64,000 nt of DNA from positions 1,612,001-1,676,000 of the forward strand of contig NZ_CP109965.1 of assembly GCF_026725475.1 (NCBI RefSeq), given 5' to 3'. The DNA comes from Catenovulum adriaticum (GTDB lineage: Bacteria; Pseudomonadota; Gammaproteobacteria; Enterobacterales; Alteromonadaceae). Each line of letters opens with the position of its first letter. The stretch's first letter is position 1. Position numbers and translations under genes: made by a program. This document shows, piece after piece, positions 56,310 through 64,000 of this stretch. Below the pieces are notes generated by a model. The model made no database searches, was not told the DNA's origin, and was given only the letters and a program-made list of their open reading frames with translations.

Positions 56310-56690
56310 TTAGCTACGCTTTGATTTATAATCGTTAAGCGCGGCTTTAATTGCATCTTCAGCTAAAATTGAACAGTGAATTTTAACTGGTGGTAACGCA
56401 AGCTCTTGTGCGATATCTGTATTTTTAATCGTTGAGGCTTCTTCAATTGACTTACCTTTAACCCATTCAGTTACTAATGAGCTAGAAGCTATAGCAGAGC
56501 CACAGCCGTAAGTTTTGAATTTTGCGTCTTCAATGATACCATCATCTGAAATTTTCAATTGCAATTTCATTACGTCACCACATGCTGGCGCACCAACCAT
56601 ACCAGTAACAACACTGCTATCTGATTTTTCGAAACTACCTACATTACGAGGATTCTCATAATGGTCAATTACTTTTTCACTATATGCCAT
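56310..56690 (-). CDS. iscU: Fe-S scaffold IscU
   Basis: A 126-residue scaffold with C37 (GAPACGD), C63 (YGCGSA) and C106 (KIHCS), D39, and the HscA-binding LPPVK at 99-103. It is the site of de novo [2Fe-2S] assembly. It lies 18 bp after iscS. Confidence 0.97.
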   Translation of the reverse strand: MAYSEKVIDHYENPRNVGSFEKSDSSVVTGMVGAPACGDVMKLQLKISDDGIIEDAKFKTYGCGSAIASSSLVTEWVKGKSIEEASTIKNTDIAQELALPPVKIHCSILAEDAIKAALNDYKSKRS

Positions 56691-56708
56691 GATTCAATAC
56701 CTCTTATC

Positions 56709-57923
56709 TTAGTGGTGAGCCCACTCAACTTTACTTAGGTCAACACCGTCTTTAAACATGTCCCATAAAGGCGACATTTCACGAAGTTTGGTGATTGCAT
56801 CTTGAATAACATCAACCACATAATCAATTTCTTCTTCAGTGGTAAATCTACCCATACTAAAACGAATTGAACTATGCGCCAACTCGTCATTTAATCCTAA
56901 TGCGCGTAATACATAAGACGGTTCTAAACTCGCTGAAGTGCAAGCTGAGCCTGATGAAACTGCCATATCTTTTAACGCCATAATTAAAGATTCACCTTCA
57001 ACATAGTTAAAACTGATGTTTAAATTACCAGCAACTCTATGTTCAACCGAACCGTTAATATAAACTTCTTCAATATCTTTAACACCGGCTAACAACTTAT
57101 CTCTAAGTCCCATTAAACGTTCGTTTTCAGCTGTCATTTCGGCCTTAGCAATGCGGAATGCTTCGCCCATACCCACTATTTGGTGAGTTGCTAACGTGCC
57201 TGAACGGAAACCACGTTCATGACCGCCACCGTGCATTTGTGCTTCTAAACGAATACGTGGCTTACGTCTAACATACAAAGCGCCAATCCCTTTAGGACCA
57301 TAAACTTTATGTGCAGAAAACGACATTAAATCCACTTTAAGCTGTGTTAAATCTATGTCAACTTTACCAGCACTTTGGGCCGCATCAACATGAAAAATAG
57401 TTTTATTGGCGCGACATAATTCGCCAATAGTTTCAATATCTTGAATAACACCAATTTCATTGTTTACGTGCATAACACTCACTAATACAGTGTCTTCACG
57501 AAGCGCTGCTTTAAATGTATCTATGTTGATTAAGCCGTCTTGTTCAACATCCAAATAAGTCACTTCAAAGCCTTGACGCTCCATTTCACGACAGGCGTCT
57601 AATACTGCTTTATGCTCTGTTTTTACAGTAATAATATGTTTGCCTTTTTTACTGTAAAATTTAGACGCACCTTTAATTGCAAGGTTATTTGATTCGGTCG
57701 CACCCGATGTAAAAATAACTTCTCTTGGGTCAGCATTAATTAAGTCAGCGACTTGGCTACGTGCAATATCCACAAGCTCTTCTGCTTGCCAACCAAAACG
57801 GTGAGAACGAGATGCGGGATTACCAAACACGCCGTCTGGTCCCAAACACTGCATCATTTTTTCAGCAACCCGTGGATCTACCGGGGTTGTGGCTGAATAA
57901 TCAAGGTAAATCGGTAACTTCAT
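56709..57923 (-). CDS. iscS: Cysteine desulfurase IscS
   Basis: A 404-residue group I desulfurase, the same length as E. coli IscS. I chose the ATG at 57923, preceded by GGAGAG; the frame extends six codons upstream. The PLP lysine is in SFSAHKVYGPKG and the mobile-loop cysteine is in SGSACTSASLEPS. It provides sulfur for IscU and tRNA thiolation. Confidence 0.97.
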   Translation of the reverse strand: MKLPIYLDYSATTPVDPRVAEKMMQCLGPDGVFGNPASRSHRFGWQAEELVDIARSQVADLINADPREVIFTSGATESNNLAIKGASKFYSKKGKHIITVKTEHKAVLDACREMERQGFEVTYLDVEQDGLINIDTFKAALREDTVLVSVMHVNNEIGVIQDIETIGELCRANKTIFHVDAAQSAGKVDIDLTQLKVDLMSFSAHKVYGPKGIGALYVRRKPRIRLEAQMHGGGHERGFRSGTLATHQIVGMGEAFRIAKAEMTAENERLMGLRDKLLAGVKDIEEVYINGSVEHRVAGNLNISFNYVEGESLIMALKDMAVSSGSACTSASLEPSYVLRALGLNDELAHSSIRFSMGRFTTEEEIDYVVDVIQDAITKLREMSPLWDMFKDGVDLSKVEWAHH

Positions 57924-57976
57924 TAATCTCTCCGCAAACAATCATATAAATAGATAAATTATTAACTTAATAGGTC

Positions 57977-58468
57977 TTAGCTGATTTCATCTAATGAAAT
58001 ATCACCTAAAGCAAAAGCTGAATGTGTTTTTTGTTTATTGTTTTGACGTTCAGCAACTTGTTTCACTTCTTGCTTTTCGACCAATTCTTGTAAACTGATG
58101 TCATTTAAAAACGACGCAATGCGATTACTTAACTCGTCCCACAAACTATGAGTTAAACATTGGGCACCGCCCTGACAACCAGATTTACCGTTACAACGAG
58201 TTGCATCAACAGACTCATCAACGGCACTGATGATTTGACCAATAGAAATGTTGCTCATTTCACGCCCGAGTAAATAGCCGCCGCCAGGTCCTCGCACACT
58301 ACTAACAACACCATTTTTTCTAAGCCGAGCGAATAATTGTTCGAGATAACTTAAAGAGATATCTTGTCGTTCTGAAATATCAGCAAGTGGAACAGGCCCC
58401 GCTTCTGTATGCAGAGCAACATCTAGCATGGCTGTTACGGCGTAGCGCCCTTTTGATGTTAGTCTCAT
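57977..58468 (-). CDS. iscR: Iron-sulfur cluster regulator IscR
   Basis: A 163-residue Rrf2-family repressor. It keeps C92, C98, C104 and H107 that ligate its [2Fe-2S] cluster, at the same positions as in E. coli. The winged-helix reads LTSKGRYAVTAMLDVALH and later RGPGGGYLLGR. It should repress the isc operon when cluster-loaded; the operator at 58510-58553 overlaps its promoter. Confidence 0.97.
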   Translation of the reverse strand: MRLTSKGRYAVTAMLDVALHTEAGPVPLADISERQDISLSYLEQLFARLRKNGVVSSVRGPGGGYLLGREMSNISIGQIISAVDESVDATRCNGKSGCQGGAQCLTHSLWDELSNRIASFLNDISLQELVEKQEVKQVAERQNNKQKTHSAFALGDISLDEIS

Positions 58469-58498
58469 ATTACATTATTCTCCGTGGTCGATGTTGCT

Positions 58499-58527
58499 AT
58501 TATCTATTACCTGACTGTTTTAGTCAA
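58499..58527 (-). promoter_or_regulatory. iscR promoter (-35/-10)
   Basis: Reading leftward, TTGACT (58522-58527) and GATAAT (58499-58504) are separated by 17 bp, a strong sigma-70 arrangement, with the start codon 31 bp beyond the -10. The -35 lies inside the IscR palindrome. Confidence 0.75.
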
Positions 58528-58553
58528 GTTTATACTTGACTAAAACAGTCAGG
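58510..58553. promoter_or_regulatory. IscR type 1 operator, perfect 20-bp palindrome
   Basis: Arms 58510-58529 and 58534-58553 are exact inverted copies with a 4-bp TTAT spacer. Each arm fits the IscR type 1 core (YYGACTRWWWYAGTCRR). E. coli iscR also has two type 1 sites upstream. It could also act as a hairpin in the RNA of the gene on the right. Confidence 0.8.
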
Positions 58554-58587
58554 ATTAGAGCAAACCGCCCGAAGCTAATGCTAAGGC

Positions 58588-60219
58588 TTATTGGAAGGTA
58601 GAGAAAAATACGCCAAATGCGGGAATTGTCAACTCTTGGCCGTTAATTTCTCCGTTATTATGAAGTTCTAGTTTAATTTGTTGCGCATCTTCTGCTAAAC
58701 CGGATACAAAGGTGACCGGATTAGATGATAGATTAAATACAGCAATAATAGTTTGGCCCGATAAACGATCAATCCGCTTAATGGCTAAACAGCTGCTATG
58801 CCAATCTAAAAATTCAATATCTCCTAATACTAACGCGGGTTGTGCTTTACGCCAATGCATAAAGGCCCGGTAAGCATTTAATACTGAGTCTGGCTGTGCT
58901 TGCTGCACATTGACTGACTTTTCAAGGTGCGCAGGGTCAACTGGTAACCAAGGCTGACCTTGTGAAAAGCCCGCATTAATTTCTTTACTATCCCAAGGCA
59001 TGGGAGTACGGCAACCATCTCGCCCTTTAAAAGTAGGCCAAAATTCAATCCCGTAAGGGTCTTGTAATTCATCATAAGGTACATTAGCTTCGGTTAACCC
59101 TAGCTCTTCACCTTGATAAATACATAAACTGCCTCGTAAACACCCCAACATAGCCGTCACCATTTTGGCAAAATCTGGATTATTTGTATTATTTCCCCAG
59201 CGACTAACAACACGTGCTACATCGTGATTACCAACCGCCCAACAAGGCCAGCCATCAGTTAACGCGTTTTCCAACGTTAATACTGTATTTTTAATATAAT
59301 CAACACTAAAATCATCTGTTAGCAACTCAAAGCTATAGGTCATGTGCAAACGATCATCACCTTTACTGTATTCTGCCATAGTCGCTAAAGAATCTTCTGA
59401 TGAGATTTCACCTAAAGAAACTGTGCCTGGGTAAGCATCTAACAGGGCTCTAATTTTTTCTATAAAGCCTAAATTTTCAGGCCTTTCGTTATTAAAGTAG
59501 TGATATTGGTAAGCGTAAGGATTGTCTTCGCTAAACCCGCGCCCTGCTCTTTCATTTTCCGGTTTAGCTGGGTTATCTCGTAATGCTTGATCATGAAAAC
59601 AAAAAGTAATGGCATCTAATCTTAAACCATCAACACCTCTTTTTAACCAAAACTCCACATTATCTAACACAGCCTGCTGTACATCTGGATTGTGAAAATT
59701 TAAATCAGGCTGACTGGCCAAAAAGTTATGCAAATAATACTGACATCGGCGAGAATCCCATTGCCACGCAGGGCCGCCAAAAATAGACTGCCAATTATTC
59801 GGTGGCGTACCATCTGGGTTAGGGTCAGACCAAACATACCAGTCTGCTTTGTCATTGGTTTTATCTTGTCTGCTTTGAGTAAACCAATCATGCTGATCTG
59901 AAGTGTGGCTTAGCACCTGGTCAATCATAATTTTAATGCCTAACGCATGGGCTTTTTCAATTAACCGATCAAAATCGGCTAAATTACCAAATATAGGATC
60001 AATAGAACGATAGTCACTTATGTCGTAACCAAAATCTTTCATTGGGGATTTAAAACAAGGTGATACCCAAATAGCATCTACCCCTAAACTTGAAATGTAA
60101 TCTAGTTTTTCAATAATACCTGCAATGTCACCAATGCCATCATTGTTACTATCATTTAAACTTCTTGGATAAACTTGGTAAATTACCGCACCACGCCACC
60201 AATCAATATTATTACTCAT
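58588..60219 (-). CDS. GH13 alpha-glucosidase (GH13_23-like)
   Basis: A 543-residue glycoside hydrolase without a signal peptide, so cytoplasmic. It has the Ca-loop DSNNDGIGD (23-31), nucleophile D202 (GLRLDAITF), acid E271 (SLGEISSED) and D333 (VGNHDVAR), in a TIM barrel with a domain B insertion. The DPYGIEFWPTFKGRDGCRTPMPWD segment is usual for oligosaccharide-cleaving alpha-glucosidases. It acts on short alpha-glucosides such as maltooligosaccharides, downstream of the secreted amylase across the divergent operator region. Confidence 0.9.
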   Translation of the reverse strand: MSNNIDWWRGAVIYQVYPRSLNDSNNDGIGDIAGIIEKLDYISSLGVDAIWVSPCFKSPMKDFGYDISDYRSIDPIFGNLADFDRLIEKAHALGIKIMIDQVLSHTSDQHDWFTQSRQDKTNDKADWYVWSDPNPDGTPPNNWQSIFGGPAWQWDSRRCQYYLHNFLASQPDLNFHNPDVQQAVLDNVEFWLKRGVDGLRLDAITFCFHDQALRDNPAKPENERAGRGFSEDNPYAYQYHYFNNERPENLGFIEKIRALLDAYPGTVSLGEISSEDSLATMAEYSKGDDRLHMTYSFELLTDDFSVDYIKNTVLTLENALTDGWPCWAVGNHDVARVVSRWGNNTNNPDFAKMVTAMLGCLRGSLCIYQGEELGLTEANVPYDELQDPYGIEFWPTFKGRDGCRTPMPWDSKEINAGFSQGQPWLPVDPAHLEKSVNVQQAQPDSVLNAYRAFMHWRKAQPALVLGDIEFLDWHSSCLAIKRIDRLSGQTIIAVFNLSSNPVTFVSGLAEDAQQIKLELHNNGEINGQELTIPAFGVFFSTFQ

Positions 60220-60455
60220 GCTTCACCTCATTGGCTTTTTCTAACAGGCATTATCACGCCTTTAAACTCTCATTTACATTTATCTTAACTGATCATTTTG
60301 AACACGCACCATGCATACGTATGCAGCTTTAAAATTAATTTTATGGCGGTTTTGTTAATGATTTTTTATTCTATTAATTCAATTGAATACGTATGTAAAC
60401 TAGGTTTATTTAAAAATAATTAGTCTAAAATTATCTTTCAAGCACAATTATTAAA
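60220..60455. promoter_or_regulatory. Divergent control region of the two GH13 genes
   Basis: A 236-bp divergent gap. TGCATACGTATGCA at 60312-60325 is a perfect 14-bp palindrome and ATACGTAT at 60387-60394 is a second copy of its core, 72 bp apart centre to centre. This spacing and symmetry suit a LacI-type regulator controlling both genes. No regulator gene lies nearby. Confidence 0.6.
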
Positions 60456-62174
60456 ATGAGACTTTATATGAATTGTTTATCTAATAAACGGCTCTCTGGC
60501 CGCATTTGTTTTAACATGATAGCAACAGCTTCACTGGCTTTAACAAGCTGTGCAACTGTCAATGCACCCTCTTCTAAGCAAGCAGTTGATGAATTTTACG
60601 GCACGACTGAAGCCTTTGCGAGTGAGGCTGTTTATTTTGTGGTAACAGACCGATTTGTTGATGCTGATCCAAGCAATAACTACCCTAAACAAGGTGGTAC
60701 ATATCCAACATTTGACCGCGAGTTAGCTGGACCTGACGGAAAAATTGCAAACGTAGGTTACTTAGGGGGCGATTATAAAGGTATTTATCAAAATGCTGAT
60801 TATATAAAGTCATTAGGTTTTAGTTCAGTTTGGCTAACCCCAATTGTAGATAATCCAAATCAAGCCTTTTCAGGAGGCGAGCAAATCCATTTTGGTGAAA
60901 TGTTCAAAGACGGTGGGAAAACTGGCTACCATGGTTATTGGGGCGTTAATTTTTGGCAAGAAGACGAACATTTATATTCCACTAACTTTAAGTTTAAAGA
61001 TTATGCCCAAGCCATGAAAAATAAAGGCTTAAAAACGGTGTTAGATGTAGTCGCCAACCATGGTTCGCCAGCTTATACCATGCCACACGAGCAAGGCAGA
61101 TTTGGTAAAATTTATGACCAACATGGGACCTTAATCGCGGATCATCAAAATTTGCATCCAACTGAATTAGACCCAGAAAATCCGCTTCATCAATTTTACC
61201 GAAACCAACCTGATCTCGCTCAATTATCTGATACCAATTTTGACAACCCTGCTGTATTAGATTATTTCACAAATGCGTATTTATATTGGCTAGAGCAAGG
61301 TGCGGATGCATTTAGAATTGATACAATTCGCCATATGCCACACTCGTTTTGGAAAGACTTTACCGACAAAATTAGAGCAAAACACCCAGATTTTTTTATG
61401 TTTGGTGAAAGTTTTGAATACGATGCAAACAAAATTGCACAGCACACGCTACCGGAAAATGGCAAAGTAAGTGTCTTAGATTTTCCTGGGCAAAAAGCCA
61501 TGACAAGCTTATTTGAAAATCCAGATAACAGCTATGCAGATATTCAAAGTTACTTATATCTTGAACAAAGTCCTTACCATAACCCTTACGATCTAATGAC
61601 TTTTTATGATAATCACGATATGGCTAGAATGAATACTGATACCAATGGATTTATCAACGCCAACAACTGGTTATTTACGAGTCGAGGTATTCCAGTAGTC
61701 TACTATGGCTCTGAAACTGGCTTTATGGCAGGCACAAGCGAACATCAGGGAAACAGAAATTATTATGGACAACAGCGCATTGATAAAGCAAAACAGCACC
61801 CAATTGCACAAGCTATGGCGAATATTGCCAAAATTAGACAAAATAACATCGCATTACAAAAAGGCTTACAGTTAAATTTAGAATTTAACCAAGACACAGC
61901 TGCGTTTTACCGTATTTATCAAAAAGACGGTATTAATCAAACCGCTTTGGTTTTGTTAAATAAGGCAAATCAACCAACAACAATTAAGCTAAACCAATTG
62001 ATTCAAGCCGGCAATTATACAGATGCAGCCAGTGGCGAAATTATTAATATCGGTCAGACACTGAGCCAAACGGTAGCAGCAAACAGTGTAATGGTCCTTT
62101 TGTCAGAAGAACCTATTACTCAACCCGCTATTATCAATAAGCTCAAAAAGTTACAACAAGTGGTGCCTAAATAA
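60456..62174 (+). CDS. Secreted GH13 alpha-amylase lipoprotein
   Basis: A 572-residue GH13 protein with a lipobox LALTSC32, so attached to a membrane. Catalytic residues are D289 (AFRIDTIRH), E318 (MFGESFEYD) and D388 (FYDNHDMAR), with the DVVANHG motif at 198-203. An alternative ATG lies at 60468. It would cut starch or related glucans outside the cytoplasm and pairs with the divergent cytoplasmic alpha-glucosidase. Confidence 0.9.
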   Translation: MRLYMNCLSNKRLSGRICFNMIATASLALTSCATVNAPSSKQAVDEFYGTTEAFASEAVYFVVTDRFVDADPSNNYPKQGGTYPTFDRELAGPDGKIANVGYLGGDYKGIYQNADYIKSLGFSSVWLTPIVDNPNQAFSGGEQIHFGEMFKDGGKTGYHGYWGVNFWQEDEHLYSTNFKFKDYAQAMKNKGLKTVLDVVANHGSPAYTMPHEQGRFGKIYDQHGTLIADHQNLHPTELDPENPLHQFYRNQPDLAQLSDTNFDNPAVLDYFTNAYLYWLEQGADAFRIDTIRHMPHSFWKDFTDKIRAKHPDFFMFGESFEYDANKIAQHTLPENGKVSVLDFPGQKAMTSLFENPDNSYADIQSYLYLEQSPYHNPYDLMTFYDNHDMARMNTDTNGFINANNWLFTSRGIPVVYYGSETGFMAGTSEHQGNRNYYGQQRIDKAKQHPIAQAMANIAKIRQNNIALQKGLQLNLEFNQDTAAFYRIYQKDGINQTALVLLNKANQPTTIKLNQLIQAGNYTDAASGEIINIGQTLSQTVAANSVMVLLSEEPITQPAIINKLKKLQQVVPK

Positions 62175-62208
62175 AAAAGCTAAAGCGTGCAAATACTTGC
62201 AAATAACA

Positions 62209-62248
62209 ACAGCGGTGCTTTAAACAAAAGACACCGCTGTTTTATTTT
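62209..62248 (+). terminator. Terminator of the amylase gene
   Basis: A perfect 9-bp stem ACAGCGGTG/CACCGCTGT with a 14-nt loop and TTTATTTT beyond, 35 bp after the stop. Confidence 0.85.
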
Positions 62249-62317
62249 ACCTGATACCTTAATAAAACAAGCATTAATCGCACTTGCTTAAACATTTAAA
62301 CCAATACGTTCAATTTT

Positions 62318-63181
62318 TTAGTTGCTTTGAATGTCTTTTTCTTTGTTTTTTATCACTTTAGGTTGGCGTTTCGGTCTAAAATAATTTTCGTTTAAATAAA
62401 ATTCGCGCTCTTGATTATCATCATACCAAAAAGGTACCCCTAAAATAGGTAACGGAGATAGATGTTGATTGTTTTTAAGTGTTGCTTGCTCGGCGATTTC
62501 TCTGGCTAATTGCTGGTCTAAATATCGATACTGCTGAGCTGCTGGCCATTGAAAAAAATCATCAGATACACGTAAAAAATAAGCTTTTGCCGTTAACCCA
62601 ATAAAAGGCTTTAAACTCATTTCATACATGGCATGGCCAAATATAAATGGTTTTATACTTGTAAACCAGCGACTTCGATTTTGCCAAAAACTTTCAAGCC
62701 ACAAATGAGTTTTCAATGCCGTTTTATCGGTATCTTGCGTATAAGCAAGAACCACCCCACACTCGTCAAATAAAGTTAATGCATCTCGTTGTTTTGTTCG
62801 CTGCTTCAAACCATATTGCGTTATGTCGTTCACATGTAATTCATTTAAACAACGTTTAGTATTAGGAAATAAAGCCCAAATACAGGCATTAAACAGATCG
62901 TGCCAATTATCAATACGAGTCGGAATTTTCTGTTTAGCAAAAATAAGCTCTTCATAGCTCATGCCATGCCAATTCATTGAGTCTGACTGAGCAATAAACT
63001 CAACGGGTTTTAACTTTTGATCTGCTTGTAGCTGTGTCATTAACTGTGTTAATTGTGCCGCGGATGGAAAGCTCGAAAAGTCTGATAAATTTAATAGATT
63101 AGATAAATCATCAAATATCCCACCGCCTGAAAACTGTTCGACACACCAGGGGATATCTGCTTCATATTTCTTTCGTTTCAT
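62318..63181 (-). CDS. DUF3025 domain protein
   Basis: A 287-residue protein with the DUF3025 pattern: PTRIDNWHDLFNACIWALFPNTKRCLNELH in the middle and LPILGVPFWYDDNQEREFYLNENYFRP at the C-terminus. Function is unknown; the family is common in gammaproteobacteria. No signal peptide or TM. It follows the rluB gene with a 68-bp gap. Confidence 0.85.
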   Translation of the reverse strand: MKRKKYEADIPWCVEQFSGGGIFDDLSNLLNLSDFSSFPSAAQLTQLMTQLQADQKLKPVEFIAQSDSMNWHGMSYEELIFAKQKIPTRIDNWHDLFNACIWALFPNTKRCLNELHVNDITQYGLKQRTKQRDALTLFDECGVVLAYTQDTDKTALKTHLWLESFWQNRSRWFTSIKPFIFGHAMYEMSLKPFIGLTAKAYFLRVSDDFFQWPAAQQYRYLDQQLAREIAEQATLKNNQHLSPLPILGVPFWYDDNQEREFYLNENYFRPKRQPKVIKNKEKDIQSN

Positions 63182-63249
63182 AAAAATAATAAGCCAGCTA
63201 AACGCTCAACGATATTTAGCTGGCTTTGGACCAATTAATCGTTAAAAAA

Positions 63250-64000
63250 TTAGACTCGTCGACGCTTACGCGCTGACTTGCCCGCTGGACGAGTTTTGCG
63301 TAATTCGGATTTACGAATTGCTTTGCGAATACGATTCGCTTTAATATTTTTTATTTTATTATTAGCATCGACTTCTTTAACCATGCTAATCGGAGCCAAA
63401 CTAACTAACTTGCGTAAATAGTTAATATCTTTAACTTCTAATTCCGCCCAACCACCCATAGGTAATGTACGGGGCAATTTAATATCACCATAGCGGATTC
63501 GCGATAGTCGACTCACTTGAACGTCTTGCGACTCCCACATGCGCCTTACTTCTCGGTTACGGCCTTCTGATAAAGTCACATGATACCAACGGTTAATGCC
63601 TTCGCCACCGTGAAACTTAATTTTAGTAAAATTCGCTGGGCCGTCCTCAAGCTGAACCCCTTGGCGTAAACGCTGAATTTTAGCATCCGTTAACTCACCA
63701 AATACTCGAACGGCATATTCACGCTCAATTTCATTGGATGGATGCATTAATTTATTAGCAAGCTCACCATCTGTTGTAAATAGCATTAAGCCGGTTGTAT
63801 TAATGTCTAAACGACCTACTGATACCCAACGGCCATCTTTTAATGGTGGCAAGCGATCAAATACAGTTTTACGCTTTTCTGGATCGTTACGGGTTGAAAC
63901 TTCACTTAATGGCTTATTGTAAATTAACACCCGACATGGAATGTCAGCATGCGCTTTAAATTTAACAACATGACCATTGAGTTTTAGCACATCGTTTTCT
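63250..64000 (-). CDS. rluB: 23S rRNA pseudouridine synthase RluB (5' end cut off)
   Basis: The open frame continues past the window edge (codons E-N-D precede the GTG at 63990), so the N-terminal S4 domain is missing here. The catalytic Asp is in VGRLDINTTGLMLFTTDGEL. The RluB style is seen in CRVLIYNKPLSEVSTRNDPEKRKTVFDRLP. The C-terminus is a Lys/Arg-rich tail, as expected. It makes pseudouridine 2605 in 23S rRNA. Confidence 0.93.
   Translation of the reverse strand, partial: ENDVLKLNGHVVKFKAHADIPCRVLIYNKPLSEVSTRNDPEKRKTVFDRLPPLKDGRWVSVGRLDINTTGLMLFTTDGELANKLMHPSNEIEREYAVRVFGELTDAKIQRLRQGVQLEDGPANFTKIKFHGGEGINRWYHVTLSEGRNREVRRMWESQDVQVSRLSRIRYGDIKLPRTLPMGGWAELEVKDINYLRKLVSLAPISMVKEVDANNKIKNIKANRIRKAIRKSELRKTRPAGKSARKRRRV

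Noticed and set aside
1..64000. CRISPR array, prophage, toxin-antitoxin pair, tRNA or rRNA gene
   Set aside because: No regularly spaced repeats, integrase other than XerD, phage structural genes, cloverleaf-like sequence or rRNA sequence was recognised.

Overview
The window is ordinary chromosomal DNA from a marine gammaproteobacterium, most likely an Alteromonadales member. The evidence is an AT-rich base composition, short intergenic gaps and Alteromonadales-type neighbourhoods: serB/smp/radA with a large PilZ gene, pilT-pilU, a PsrA-type regulator next to fadE, and ndk-rlmN-pilW-rodZ-ispG-hisS-yfgM-bamB. A Catenovulum-like genus is a guess from overall protein character. I see no rRNA, tRNA, CRISPR array, prophage or intact insertion sequence. 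Most of the DNA is housekeeping genes, on both strands.

Layout. 0-5.2 kb: a cut-off ABC ATPase, a YIP1-type membrane protein, then a leftward RimK cluster (rimK, an M14 deacylase, a small MscS-like channel, a retropepsin-like protease) interrupted by a 270-bp nested inverted-repeat element. 5.3-8.7 kb: avtA and purEK. 8.7-12.5 kb: pilU, pilT, xerD, ogt. 12.5-18.9 kb: fldB, a PhzF protein, divergent queE/queC, an acetyltransferase, an unrecognised two-TM coiled-coil protein, gshB. 18.9-20.7 kb: a small accessory patch with two orphan genes and several repeats. 20.7-32.5 kb: galM, an M61 peptidase, an M23 peptidase overlapping a tandem T-fold QueD-like protein, class II DAHP synthase, an LMW phosphatase, nagZ, fadE and psrA. 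32.8-38.3 kb: a GGDEF-EAL protein, csdA-csdE, a fructosamine-kinase-family protein, a CPXCG zinc-ribbon protein. 38.3-45 kb: radA, an 832-residue double-PilZ protein, serB, smp, trmO. 45-53 kb: the bamB-to-ndk block. 53-58.5 kb: the complete isc operon (iscRSUA-hscBA-fdx) behind an IscR-type palindrome. 58.6-64 kb: two divergent GH13 enzymes with shared operator-like palindromes, a DUF3025 gene and a cut-off rluB.

Links between genes. Iron-sulfur and sulfur metabolism is covered by isc, csdAE, fldB and gshB. Outer-membrane and pilus biogenesis is covered by bamB, pilW, pilT/U and rodZ. Queuosine synthesis is represented by queC, queE and perhaps the QueD-like protein. c-di-GMP turnover (GGDEF-EAL) and sensing (PilZ) lie about 5 kb apart.

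I found no clear undescribed multi-gene defence or mobile system. The most interesting items are the RimK/M14/MscS/retropepsin cluster, the tandem T-fold protein, the nested palindromic elements, the perfect IscR palindrome and the orphan-gene patch at 18.9-20.7 kb.
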